Shown in pieces: positions 17,254 through 25,922 of a stretch of DNA of 64,000 nucleotides (its first letter is position 1; every line of letters starts with the position of its first letter). Source of the stretch: Actinacidiphila yeochonensis CN732. GTDB taxonomy: Bacteria > Actinomycetota > Actinomycetes > Streptomycetales > Streptomycetaceae. The notes beneath the pieces were generated by a model. It worked only from the letters and a program-made list of their open reading frames with translations. It was not told where the DNA came from and searched no databases. Made by a program: the position numbers and the translations under genes. The stretch is from contig NZ_JQNR01000005.1 in NCBI RefSeq assembly GCF_000745345.1, positions 4,761,650 to 4,825,649 of the forward strand. Direction: 5' to 3'.

Positions 17254-17368
17254 TCTCCTGGAGGTCCTCCGTCGGGGCGTGGGGGTGCGGCGACGCGGTG
17301 GAAAACCAGTACGCCCCGGCAGCGCGAACTACTAGCTTGATCCACACAAGCGTTCGCGCAAGCTAGGG

Positions 17369-19639
17369 GTGGGGATCTTGAGGCGTAGACGACCGCACGC
17401 GTTCGGCGTGCCCAAAATCCGGTTCAAACGACGGTTGGCGGCGCTCGCCGTGGGCGTGCTGCTCGCGGCGCTGCCGATGACGGCGACCAGCGCGCAGGCG
17501 GCCGGGGGATCGGAGCCGGCGGTGCCGACCGCGCAGGGCTTCGTGGCATCGGGCAAACCGACCTGCTCGACGGACAGTTCCGCACCGACCCTGCTCGGGG
17601 ACACGACTCCGGACCTGACGGCGGTGGTGCACCTCGCGGCCGGCGGATCACCGTCGGGGTACCTGCGGGCGCACTTCGACGTACAGGCCCGCGCGGCGGA
17701 TCAGACGTGGAACGAGAAAGAGAGCGAACTGGTCCCGTCCAGTGGATTCGTGACGGACGGCCAGGTCGTCACCACCTCGGTCAGGGACCCGCTGACCGAG
17801 GGCACGTTGTACCGGATGGCGGCCTCGACCTGGTCGTACGCCACTGACGGTACCGAGTACGTCTCCTCGCCCAGCACCGCTTCCACCAGCGGCTGGTGCT
17901 ACTTCACCGTGGACCCGACGGGTCCGCTCGCGCCGGTCGTGACCTCCGGCGGGCCGTACACCCTGTGCACGGCCGACGACTGTGCGGCCCACGGCGGCCC
18001 CGGCGTCCCGGGCACCTTCACCTTCGCTCCGGGCGAGGGCGACTCCGGGGTGGTGGCGTACCAGTACCGGTTCGCCGATTCGGCCTGGGCTCAGGTGTCC
18101 GGCTCCCCGGCGACGGTGACGCTCACCCCGCGGGACAGTGGCCAGCCGCTGCTGGTGGTGCAGGCCCAGGACGCGACCGGTGGCTGGGGCGCGCAGACCC
18201 AGGTCTTCTTCAAGGTGGCGCCGCCCGCGCCCTCCGTGGGCCTGTGGCACTTCGACCACGGGCAGCCCGGGGACACGTCGACGGCCGCGTCCGACACCGC
18301 CACCGGCGCCGGCGACCGCCACGCGGCGGCCCTCTCCGGCACGGGCGCGGACTGGACGGCGCTGGGCCGGCGCGGCGACGGCGACCAGGCACTCACCCTT
18401 GACGGCAGCGCAGGCTACGCCGCGACAAGCGGCCCGGTGCTGGACCCGGCGGCGTCCTTCGCCGTGTCGGCGTGGGTCTTCCCGACCGACCTGGCCCAGG
18501 ACCGTACGGTCCTCTCCCAGACCGGCGACGACGGTTCGGGCTTCGCCCTGCGATACGCGGCCGGCGACCGGACGTGGCAGTTCTCGTACGCCTGGAACGA
18601 CAGCGCCGGCACGCGGCACGTCGCCTACGCCGAGGCGCCGGGCGGCGCGGACCACGTCTGGACGCAGCTCGCGGGGGCCTACGACTCCGCCGCGCACACC
18701 CTCACCCTCTACGTGAACGGCCGGCCGCAGGGCTCACCTGTCGCCCTCCCCGATGCGGCGACCGCCCGGACCGCCTCTGGAGACCTGGAGTTCGGGCGGG
18801 CCGCGACCGCCGACGGCGCCGGCTCCTCCGCCGGCTACTGGAAGGGCCTGCTGGACGAAGTGCAGGTCTGGCAGCGGACGCTTTCGGCCTCGGAGGCCCT
18901 TCAGGACGCCAAGCTGGAGAGTCCCGACAACGGATGGCCCGGTGTCGCGAACGTCGCCGCCTGGAACGCGTCCGGTGCCGGCGGTGCGACCTTGCCGGAC
19001 ACCAGCGGGTACGGCCACACCCTCACCACCGAAGGCGGCGCCCTGCTGGACGGGAACGCGATCGTGCTGGACGGGACGGACGGCGCGGCCAGTACGCCGG
19101 GCACCGTGGTCGACGACACGGGATCGTTCACCGTGACCGCCCTCGTCCAGCCCGACATGTCGGTGATCAGCGGCAAACCGGACGGGTGGACCGCCCAGGT
19201 GGTCGGTCAGCGCTCGGCGGACGGCTCGGCCTGGGGCATCTGGTACCGGGTCGCCGGCCACGACGACGACTACGACCCCGGCGCGGACGACCCCGCGCCC
19301 GTGCCCGCCACCGAATGGCTCTTCGGGCGGGTCGGGACAGACGGCGCGTTCACCGGCGCGGTCAGCCAGGAGGTCACGATCTGGACCCCGGGCACAGCGG
19401 ACAACCCCGTACAGGTGACGGGCGTCTTCGACGCCCAGGCGGGCACCGCCTCGCTCTACACCGGTTCCGACGAGCAGGGCACCGTGCCCTTCACGCCGGT
19501 CCCGGGCTCCGGTGACCTGACGGTCGGCAAGGCTGACCTCGACGGGACGGGGGGCTCCTACTTCCCGGGACGAGTCACTTCCCTGGGGTTGTGGGCGGGC
19601 GCCATGGGCTCCAACGGGATCTCCGGCCTGAACGGCTGA
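17369..19639 (+). CDS. Secreted LamG-domain (concanavalin-like) protein
   Basis: This 756-residue protein starts with a basic N-terminus and a hydrophobic segment (LAALAVGVLLAALPMTATSAQA, broken here as LAALAVGVLLAALP plus MTATSAQA), a signal peptide cleaved near residue 45. An N-terminal beta-rich part with paired Cys (PTCSTDS, GWCYF, YTLCTADDCAA) leads into two LamG-type folds, about residues 290-500 (AVSAWVFPTDL, YVNGRPQG, YWKGLLDEVQVW) and 525-750 (TVTALVQPDM, FPGRVTSLGLWAG). LamG domains bind sugars or matrix proteins. No catalytic motif is visible, so it looks like a binding protein or a broken relative of the larger LamG-Rhs proteins of Streptomyces. The start could be GTG 17369 or TTG 17378. 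Confidence 0.82.
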   Translation: MGILRRRRPHAFGVPKIRFKRRLAALAVGVLLAALPMTATSAQAAGGSEPAVPTAQGFVASGKPTCSTDSSAPTLLGDTTPDLTAVVHLAAGGSPSGYLRAHFDVQARAADQTWNEKESELVPSSGFVTDGQVVTTSVRDPLTEGTLYRMAASTWSYATDGTEYVSSPSTASTSGWCYFTVDPTGPLAPVVTSGGPYTLCTADDCAAHGGPGVPGTFTFAPGEGDSGVVAYQYRFADSAWAQVSGSPATVTLTPRDSGQPLLVVQAQDATGGWGAQTQVFFKVAPPAPSVGLWHFDHGQPGDTSTAASDTATGAGDRHAAALSGTGADWTALGRRGDGDQALTLDGSAGYAATSGPVLDPAASFAVSAWVFPTDLAQDRTVLSQTGDDGSGFALRYAAGDRTWQFSYAWNDSAGTRHVAYAEAPGGADHVWTQLAGAYDSAAHTLTLYVNGRPQGSPVALPDAATARTASGDLEFGRAATADGAGSSAGYWKGLLDEVQVWQRTLSASEALQDAKLESPDNGWPGVANVAAWNASGAGGATLPDTSGYGHTLTTEGGALLDGNAIVLDGTDGAASTPGTVVDDTGSFTVTALVQPDMSVISGKPDGWTAQVVGQRSADGSAWGIWYRVAGHDDDYDPGADDPAPVPATEWLFGRVGTDGAFTGAVSQEVTIWTPGTADNPVQVTGVFDAQAGTASLYTGSDEQGTVPFTPVPGSGDLTVGKADLDGTGGSYFPGRVTSLGLWAGAMGSNGISGLNG

Positions 19640-19682
19640 CCCTCGCCCTGCTCTCCGGCCGCCCAGCTCTCCGGCCACCCTG

Positions 19683-19724
19683 CTCTCCGGCCGCCCGGGC
19701 CCCAAGCCCTGGGCGGCCGGAGAG
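19683..19724 (+). terminator. Terminator hairpin after the LamG gene
   Basis: A perfect 14-base stem (19683-19696 with 19711-19724) has a 14-base loop that can itself pair further (GGGC with GCCC). It is preceded by two partial copies of the arm (CTCTCCGGCC). Confidence 0.8.
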
Positions 19725-19810
19725 TTGTCCGGCGGGGGCCCTTCACCCGAGCTGATCATGCCCGGGTACTGTGCGCGTGTGCTTGGCCTGTGATATATCG
19801 CCAGCTATGT

Positions 19811-19831
19811 TGTGAACACGACAATGTTGTC
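19811..19831. promoter_or_regulatory. AT-rich dyad in the promoter region of the SGNH hydrolase
   Basis: GACAATGTTGTC (19820-19831) is a palindrome, partly overlapping an imperfect dyad TGTTGTG/CACGACA. The patch from 19795 to 19840 is AT-rich for this genome and lies about 65 bases before the start codon, so it may be an operator. Confidence 0.4.
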
Positions 19832-19894
19832 ATTGGTCGGGTTACGCGCCCGGGCACGCCTCCGGGGGCGGCCCAGGTTTCGCGGAGGTGTCCG

Positions 19895-21202
19895 ATGCCG
19901 GATCGGCTCACGAGTACAGGAACGGCTCGCCGCGGCAGGCGGGCCCTGGGACGGGCACTGCTCGCTCTCGCCGCCGCGGCGGCCGTGACACTGCTCGCGG
20001 GCAGCGCGTTCGCCGGGACCGCGGCAGCGTCGGACGCCGCCGGGGGCGGCTCGGGGCTGGACTACGTCGCCATGGGCAGCTCGTACGCCGCCGGGCCGGG
20101 GATTCCGCCCGCGCAGACGAGCAGCGGGGCCGCCACGTGCAAGCGGTCGGACAACAACTACGCGAGCATCGTGGCCCGGGAGATCGGCGCCGATCTGACG
20201 GACGCGTCCTGTTACGGAGCGACGACGGCGAACGTGCTGACCGACGCGCAGTCGGGACAGCCGCCACAGGTCCAGGCCGTGACGAGCGCGACCGACGCGG
20301 TGACCGTGACCATCGGCGGCAACGACGTGGACTACCTGGGGAGCATCGACACGTACTCCTGCCTGACCGGCGGGGGCTCCAACTGCGGCTCGGTGGACCA
20401 GGCCGCGATCAACCAGGCCTTCGGGCAGCTGGCCGGGCGGCTCGAGAACGTGGTGAACGCCGTGCACAGCGCCTCACCGCTGGCGCACGTCTACCTGGTC
20501 GACTACTTCACGATCCTGCCGGACTCGGGGGTGTGCGCGAACGTGCCGCTCACCGACAGCCAGGCGGCGTTCGAGCGGAGCATCGCCACCCGGCTGGCCG
20601 CGGCGACAGCCACCGCGGCGAGCACGGCGGGGGCCACACTGGTGGACCTGGCCTCGGCGAGCCACGGGCACGACGCCTGCGCGGCCACGCCGTGGGTGGA
20701 GACCTACCGGCCGGCGGCGGGTCGTACCCCGTACCACCCGAACGAGGCGGGGATGCGCGCGGCGGCCTCGCTGGTGGAGGCCGCTCTGCTGACCTCCGGG
20801 CAGCAGAGCACCGTGGTGGCCCACTCCGGCGTCGCCGGCAAGTGCCTGGACGTGGCCGGGGCGAACACGGCGAACGGCACGCCCGTGCAGATCTACGGGT
20901 GCAACGGCAGCGGGGCGCAGCGCTGGACCTACACGCCCACGGACGGCGGCACGCTGCGGGCGCTGGGCGGCTGCCTGGACGTGAGCAACAGCGGGACCGC
21001 CGACAAGACGAAGGTCCAGCTCTGGCAGTGCAACGGCAGCGGGGCCCAGCGCTGGACGGTCGGCGCCGGCAACCTGCTGATCAACCCGGAGTCCGGGCGC
21101 TGCCTGGACGATCCGGCCGGCTCCAGCACCGACGCCACCCAGCTGCAGATCTACGACTGCAACGGCAGCGCCGCCCAGCGGTGGACGCTTTCAGCCAGCT
21201 GA
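19895..21202 (+). CDS. Secreted SGNH hydrolase (lipase/esterase) with C-terminal ricin-type lectin domain
   Basis: This 435-residue protein has a signal peptide (basic start, LLALAAAAAVTLLAG, cleavage near residue 45). The SGNH blocks follow: a block I variant YVAMGSSYAAGPG with the nucleophile Ser, GGNDVDY (block III), and TPYHPNEAGM (block V with the catalytic His). It resembles actinobacterial extracellular lipases and esterases that hold disulphides. The last 130 residues are a ricin-B beta-trefoil with three QRW repeats (AQRWTY, AQRWTV, AQRWTL), a carbohydrate-binding module that would hold the enzyme on a polysaccharide. ATG 19895 follows GGAGGTG. It is apparently a single-gene unit, with a bidirectional terminator downstream. 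Confidence 0.92.
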   Translation: MPDRLTSTGTARRGRRALGRALLALAAAAAVTLLAGSAFAGTAAASDAAGGGSGLDYVAMGSSYAAGPGIPPAQTSSGAATCKRSDNNYASIVAREIGADLTDASCYGATTANVLTDAQSGQPPQVQAVTSATDAVTVTIGGNDVDYLGSIDTYSCLTGGGSNCGSVDQAAINQAFGQLAGRLENVVNAVHSASPLAHVYLVDYFTILPDSGVCANVPLTDSQAAFERSIATRLAAATATAASTAGATLVDLASASHGHDACAATPWVETYRPAAGRTPYHPNEAGMRAAASLVEAALLTSGQQSTVVAHSGVAGKCLDVAGANTANGTPVQIYGCNGSGAQRWTYTPTDGGTLRALGGCLDVSNSGTADKTKVQLWQCNGSGAQRWTVGAGNLLINPESGRCLDDPAGSSTDATQLQIYDCNGSAAQRWTLSAS

Positions 21203-21244
21203 CCAGCTGACCGTCCGACCAGCTGACCGTCCGACCAGCTGACC
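21202..21244 (+). repeat. 16-base tandem repeat after the SGNH hydrolase
   Basis: ACCAGCTGACCGTCCG occurs twice plus a partial third copy immediately after the stop codon of the SGNH hydrolase gene. The repeat includes several in-frame TGA triplets. Confidence 0.85.
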
Positions 21245-21374
21245 TGACGGCCCCGCGCCGACCTCGCCCGCATGGCCGTCAGGGGGGCGCGGCCGTGCGT
21301 CGCGCGACACCGTCGGCGCCTCCCCCAACGGGGAGACGCCGACGCCTCACAGCCCGAGTGCGCTCTTCGCCGCG

Positions 21375-21420
21375 CCCGCGGGCACCCGGCGCCGCCGCGA
21401 CGACGCCGGGTGCCCGCGGG
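21375..21420. terminator. Bidirectional terminator hairpin
   Basis: A perfect 17-base GC-rich stem (21375-21391 with 21404-21420) closes a 12-base loop. It lies between the 3' ends of two convergent genes, the SGNH hydrolase (+) and the DUF2786 gene (-), and can serve both. Confidence 0.85.
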
Positions 21421-21544
21421 GCTCGGGGTGCCCGGGAGCGCGTCGTCCTCCCGCCGTGGCGACGGTGGAGCCGTCGACGGACAGGGCGGGTCCGCGTGAG
21501 GCGAGTGCGAGGACGCGAGATGCGGTGGCGGCGGCGAGCGAGGG

Positions 21545-22615
21545 TCAGCGGGTGGGGCTGCGCGTGCCGCCGCTCGGGAGGGTGGCGCGGTCGGCGGCCT
21601 CCCGGCCGTGCGCCCAGCCCGCAGGGTCGCGGCCCTTGAGCCGCGAGGAGGTGGTGTGCGGGAAGAGCCGGCGGGTGGCGGCGCGGACCGCGAGGTCGCG
21701 GGCGGCGAGGACGGGCAGCAGCTCGGCCTCCGGGGTGTCGGCCCCGGCGACCGCGGCGTCCCTGGCGACGGTGAGGCGTTCGCGGACGCGGCTCGCGTAG
21801 GAGATCAGGAAGGATTCCCGGAAGTCCCGCGAGCGGGCCGACCGCCCGCCGTGCAGCGCGCGGTCGGCCTGGACCAGCAACGAGGTGTAGAGCACCTCGA
21901 CGGCTTCGAGGTCGGCCTGGTGCCCGACGACCGTGGAGAAGCCGAAGTCCGCCGACCAGACGGACGTGCAGGCGTTGGCTGTCGCGACGGCGTCGAGCAG
22001 CAGCGCCTTGGCGCCCTCGTAGGGGCGGTCCACACCGATCCGGCGGGCGCCCGGCCCCGTCCCGCCCTCTGCGCCCGAGGCGGCCACCAGGGCGTCGTCG
22101 ATGCTGTGCTTGGCCATGAGGTGCTGGGCCTTCGCCGACAGGGCCTCGGCTTCTTCGGGGAAACCGGTGGACTCCGCCTTCGCCAGCAGGGTGCGGACCC
22201 GGGCGAGCATCTTGGAGTCCCCAGCGCGGGACGGAGCGGGCGGCTCGGCGGTGAGCGCGGGAATCCGCGGAAGGGTCATCCACAGGCAGAGCAGTTCCAC
22301 GCACGCGGAAGCCGTGGAGAAGCGGTCGAGCCGCTCTCCGGCGGCGAACGCCGCGGCCGCGTCCTCCAGATCCCCCTCCGCCGTCAGCGCCTCGGCAAGC
22401 CGGCGGTGCCGCGGTTCGAGGTCGCGCCCGGCCATCCTCGCCAGGTCCGCGCCCTGCCACCCCCGGGTACCGCACTCGCGTACGACCCTCGCCGCCGCGG
22501 CGGCGGCCACCCGCGCCCAGTCCGACCGCGCGGCGGCCAGTGAAGCGGCCGTGTCCCGGTCCCGCTCGTCCCCGCTGGCCGCGGCCCTGGCCAGCGCCGT
22601 CTCGAACTCCTCCAT
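21545..22615 (-). CDS. DUF2786-containing protein
   Basis: This 356-residue protein contains the DUF2786 signature MLARVRTLLAKAESTGFPEEAEALSAKAQ (seen here as RTLLAKAESTGFPEEAEAL then SAKAQHLMAKH) near residues 135-165. It is followed by a conserved region with FGFSTVVGHQADLEAVEVLY and the RDFRESFLISYASRVRERL helix. The function of the family is unknown. The N-terminal 130 residues are helical and Ala-rich. ATG 22615 was chosen because the conserved MEEFETALARA opening fits. A GGTGGG lies just upstream. It is convergent with the SGNH gene and divergent from the alpha/beta hydrolase gene. Confidence 0.85.
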   Translation of the reverse strand: MEEFETALARAAASGDERDRDTAASLAAARSDWARVAAAAAARVVRECGTRGWQGADLARMAGRDLEPRHRRLAEALTAEGDLEDAAAAFAAGERLDRFSTASACVELLCLWMTLPRIPALTAEPPAPSRAGDSKMLARVRTLLAKAESTGFPEEAEALSAKAQHLMAKHSIDDALVAASGAEGGTGPGARRIGVDRPYEGAKALLLDAVATANACTSVWSADFGFSTVVGHQADLEAVEVLYTSLLVQADRALHGGRSARSRDFRESFLISYASRVRERLTVARDAAVAGADTPEAELLPVLAARDLAVRAATRRLFPHTTSSRLKGRDPAGWAHGREAADRATLPSGGTRSPTR

Positions 22616-22803
22616 CCCACCATTGTCCCTGTCCGGGCCTGCGTGGCGGCCGGGGGCACAGCCGGTGCCGACACCCCGGTGGCGGCGGATCGGGGCACCC
22701 CTCGGCCCGGCGGCGAGCGGTACTCGCGGCAGCCACATAGGGTGATCTCAGGAATGCCAGGCGTAGCGATCGCCCAGGCCTGGCGTCTACCGAGGAGGAC
22801 GTC

Positions 22804-23490
22804 ATGGCTGGCAAGGCCAGTGTCGTATTCGCCCACGGCCTCTGGGCTGACGGCTCGTGCTTCAACAAGCTCATCCCCACGCTCCAGGCCGAGGGCCACG
22901 AGGTCCTCAGCTCGCAGCACGGCCTGGACTCCCTCGAAGGGGACGTCGCCTGCGTCACCCGCGCCATCAACCACGTGCCCGGCCCGGTCGTGCTCGTCGG
23001 CCACTCCTACGGCGGGACCCTGATCACCAAGGCGGGCCTCCACGACCGCGTGGGCGCCCTGGTCTACATCGCCGCGCTCGGCCCGGACGAGGACGAGACC
23101 TCGCAGGGCGAGCAGGACAAGTTCCCCCGCACGCCCGTGTTCGAGCACGTCGAGATCGCCGACGGCCGCGTCTGGCTCCGGGAGTCGGGCATCGGCGACT
23201 TCTGCGGCGACCTGCCGGCGGCGGAGCAGAAGCTCGTGCTCTCGACGGGCGCCGTTCCGGTCGCCGATCTGTTCGACCAGCAGGTCCCCGGCACCGCCTG
23301 GCGCACGAAGCCGAGCTGGTACATCGTCGCGAACAACGACCGCACTGTGAACCCGGACCTGGAACGGGCCGCCGCCGCGCGCATGGGTGCGAAGACCTAC
23401 GACATCGACAGCAGCCACGTGCCCATGCTCTCGCACCCCGAGTACGTCCTCGACGTCATCCGCGACGCGGCGAAGTCGCTGGAGGGGTGA
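22804..23490 (+). CDS. Alpha/beta hydrolase (esterase-like)
   Basis: This 228-residue cytosolic protein has an alpha/beta-hydrolase opening FAHGLWADGSCF (oxyanion loop), the nucleophile elbow VGHSYGG near residues 64-70, and the catalytic His in SSHVPMLSHP near the end. It resembles small hydrolases in the EstA/salicylate-esterase-like group, but the natural substrate cannot be inferred. ATG 22804 follows GAGGAGGAC at good spacing. It is followed after 74 bases by a SnoaL-like gene on the same strand, so the two may be co-transcribed. Confidence 0.9.
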   Translation: MAGKASVVFAHGLWADGSCFNKLIPTLQAEGHEVLSSQHGLDSLEGDVACVTRAINHVPGPVVLVGHSYGGTLITKAGLHDRVGALVYIAALGPDEDETSQGEQDKFPRTPVFEHVEIADGRVWLRESGIGDFCGDLPAAEQKLVLSTGAVPVADLFDQQVPGTAWRTKPSWYIVANNDRTVNPDLERAAAARMGAKTYDIDSSHVPMLSHPEYVLDVIRDAAKSLEG

Positions 23491-23564
23491 CCCGAGGCGA
23501 ACCGGACCCGGGCGCCGGGCAGCCGGCAACCCCGGCTGCCGGCCGGCGAGTGAACGGAGGCCCA

Positions 23565-24035
23565 GTGCCCGAACATACTCCGACCCTGTCCCCGGAGGCC
23601 GCCGACAGGATCGCCCTCCGCGAGCTGGTCGACGCCTACGCGCACTGCGCCGACCGCAGGGACGCGCGGGGGCAGGCGGCTCTGTTCACCGAGGACACCC
23701 GCTTCCTGGTCTTCATGGACGCCACCGCCTCCGAACCCACCCAGGAACTGAACGGCAGAGCCAGCCTCGCTCCGGTGTTCGACAACCTGAACACCTACGC
23801 GGCCACCACCCACTTCAACGGTCAGAGCGTGATCGCTCTCGACGGCGACCGCGCCACGGGCGAGACCTACTGTCTGGCTCATCACGTCTCTCGTGACCAG
23901 CCGCCGAACCGTACGATCATGATCGCTTCCATCCGCTATCTCGACCGGTTCGTCAGACTCGACGGCGGCGGCTGGTACTTCGCCGAACGCCGGCTCATGG
24001 TCGACTGGACCGAGACCCGGGTCTGCTCCCCCTGA
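23565..24035 (+). CDS. SnoaL-like / NTF2-fold protein
   Basis: This 156-residue protein has the typical SnoaL-like opening RIALRELVDAYAHCADRRD and FTEDTRFLVF, then HFNGQSVIALDGDRATGETYC and a C-terminal strand RLDGGGWYFAERRLMVDW. The cone-like NTF2 fold serves many small-molecule enzymes (isomerases, hydroxylases, dehydratases) or binding proteins. GTG 23565 was chosen because GGAGG lies five bases upstream. It lies behind the alpha/beta hydrolase, which suggests a shared small-molecule pathway, but no further link is visible. Confidence 0.87.
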   Translation: MPEHTPTLSPEAADRIALRELVDAYAHCADRRDARGQAALFTEDTRFLVFMDATASEPTQELNGRASLAPVFDNLNTYAATTHFNGQSVIALDGDRATGETYCLAHHVSRDQPPNRTIMIASIRYLDRFVRLDGGGWYFAERRLMVDWTETRVCSP

Positions 24036-24132
24036 ACGGGGCGACAGCTCCCCTGCCCGACGCACATGGGAGCCCCGTGCGCGGAGGCGGGTCCGTGGCG
24101 CGGTGGCGGGGGGCTGCGCGGCGGTCCCCGCG

Positions 24133-24945
24133 TCAGGCCTTGACCGCGCCGGTGAGCATGCCGTGGATGAACTGGCGCTGGAAGAAGGCGTAAAGGCCCA
24201 CCACCGGCAGGGAGATGGTCACCGCGGCCGCGGCGAGGAGGTTGACGTGGACCATGTAGCGGCCGGAGAAGGCGCCCAGTCCGAGGGTGAGGGGCTGGTG
24301 GGCGGGGTCGGAGACGAGGATGAGGGAGAGGAAGTAGTCGTTCCAGGTCCACATGAAGCTGAGCAGGATCAGCGTCATGACGGCCGGCTTGGCGATGGGC
24401 AGGTAGATCCGCCACAGGGAGGTCCAGGTGTTGGCGCCGTCGACCTGCGCCGACTCCCCGATGCTGGCCGGTATGGCACGGAAGGCCGACCGCATCCAGA
24501 ACGCGCCGAAGCTGATGCCCATGCCGATGTGGGCGAGGATGATCCCCTGGTAGGTGTCGGTGAGTCCGTCGGCCTGGAAGTCGTAGTAGAGCGGGACGAT
24601 GATCGCCTCGGTCGGGATCATCACGCCGAAGAGCAGGAGCGGGAAGAGCAGCTTCTCGCCGACCACGCCCAGAACCCCGAAGGCGTAGCCGCTGAGGACG
24701 GCCAGCACCGTCGAGGCGGCCACCGCGGTGCCGGCGATGATGAGGCTGGACTTGAGGTAGTGGGTGAAACCGGCCTGCTGCCAGGCCTGGGTGAAGTTGG
24801 ACCAGTTCAGGTGGCCGAGGTCGAGGGTCCCGGAGATGTTGGGACTGAGGGCCACGCCGAGTATCCAGGCGATGGGGAAGAGTACGGCGATGGCGAGCAG
24901 GGTGAGGAAGGCGTAGTTGAACGCCTTTTCTCGTGCGGAGATCAT
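24133..24945 (-). CDS. Sugar ABC transporter permease, MalG/CsnG type
   Basis: This 270-residue inner-membrane protein has six predicted helices and the cytoplasmic EAA loop (ESAQVDGANTWTSLWRIYLP, residues about 160-180) that docks the ATPase. It ends with FFQRQFIHGMLTGAVKA, typical of MalG-type carbohydrate permeases. Its ATG overlaps the stop codon of the other permease by one base (TGATG), showing translational coupling in one operon: binding protein, MalF-type permease, this gene. No ATPase is encoded here. In Streptomyces such importers commonly share MsiK. In the csn operon layout it corresponds to csnG. Confidence 0.93.
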   Translation of the reverse strand: MISAREKAFNYAFLTLLAIAVLFPIAWILGVALSPNISGTLDLGHLNWSNFTQAWQQAGFTHYLKSSLIIAGTAVAASTVLAVLSGYAFGVLGVVGEKLLFPLLLFGVMIPTEAIIVPLYYDFQADGLTDTYQGIILAHIGMGISFGAFWMRSAFRAIPASIGESAQVDGANTWTSLWRIYLPIAKPAVMTLILLSFMWTWNDYFLSLILVSDPAHQPLTLGLGAFSGRYMVHVNLLAAAAVTISLPVVGLYAFFQRQFIHGMLTGAVKA

Positions 24946-25922
24946 CAGTCGTCACCTTCGGAGAGCTTGACCACGATCAGGGAGACGATCAGCGAGACCG
25001 CCGCGAGGACGACGCCGATGGCGCAGGCCGCGCCGATGTCCGGGTTGGCGAAGGCGCGTTGGTAGAGGAGCACGGTGGGGGTGATGGTGGAGGTTCCCGG
25101 GCCGCCCCGGGTGGTGAGCCAGACGATGTCGAAGACGCGGATGGCGGCCAGCACTGTGAGGGTGAGCACGACGGCCAGCTGGCCGCGCAGGCCCGGAAGG
25201 GTGACGGTGAAGAACTCGCGTATCGCGCCGGCCCCGTCCATCCGGGCGGCGTCGTAGAGTTCGGCCGGGATGTTCTGGATGCCGGCGCCGAAGAGCACCA
25301 TGCACAACCCGTAGGCGCCCCAGGTGCCGGCCAGGCCGATGGCGGGCAGGGCCCAGGTGTAGTCGCCGAGCCAGCCGCGGGTGAGGCCGCCGAGGCCGAT
25401 CGCGGACAGCACCGTGTTGAGCGGCCCGTCCGGGGCGTAGATGCGCTTCCACACCACGGCGGCGACGGCGGGGGTGAGGACCTGGGGCAGGAAGATGATC
25501 CAGCGGTAGACCCCGCCGCCGCGGACGCTCCTGCGTGCGGTGAGCGCCGCGCTGGTCATGCCCAGGACGATCGGCAGGACGGCGAAGAAGACGATGAAGT
25601 AAAGGGTGTGGACGACGGCCTGCCGCAGCACCGGGTCGTGCAGGAAGCCGGTGTAGTTGGCGAGTCCGGCCCAGCGGGCGGGGGTGATGCCGTCCCAGTG
25701 GTAGAGGGACACCCGCACGCTCTGGCCCGCGGGGTAGAGCACGACGAACGCGTACACCACGAGCCCGGGCGCGAGGTAGGCCAGCCCCAGCCAGCGGCGG
25801 CGTCGCCGGTGGGCGGCGGGCCGGTGCTGCCCGGTGCGGCGGGCGGGGCGGTCGGTGCCGGCGGCGGGGCGGGGTGCGGCGCCGCGGCGGGCACGGCTGT
25901 GGCTGAGCGTGGACAAGGTCAC
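24945..25922 (-). CDS. Sugar ABC transporter permease, MalF/CsnF type
   Basis: This 325-residue permease starts with about 45 basic residues, then six predicted helices. The EAA loop region includes AARMDGAGAIREFFTVTLPG, and PTVLLYQRAFANPDIG lies toward the end. It starts at GTG 25922, which overlaps the stop of the binding-protein gene as GTGA (4 bases). It should form the heterodimeric membrane channel with the following permease. The operon position corresponds to csnF of the S. coelicolor chitosan-oligosaccharide operon, by order rather than by measured identity. Confidence 0.93.
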   Translation of the reverse strand: MTLSTLSHSRARRGAAPRPAAGTDRPARRTGQHRPAAHRRRRRWLGLAYLAPGLVVYAFVVLYPAGQSVRVSLYHWDGITPARWAGLANYTGFLHDPVLRQAVVHTLYFIVFFAVLPIVLGMTSAALTARRSVRGGGVYRWIIFLPQVLTPAVAAVVWKRIYAPDGPLNTVLSAIGLGGLTRGWLGDYTWALPAIGLAGTWGAYGLCMVLFGAGIQNIPAELYDAARMDGAGAIREFFTVTLPGLRGQLAVVLTLTVLAAIRVFDIVWLTTRGGPGTSTITPTVLLYQRAFANPDIGAACAIGVVLAAVSLIVSLIVVKLSEGDD

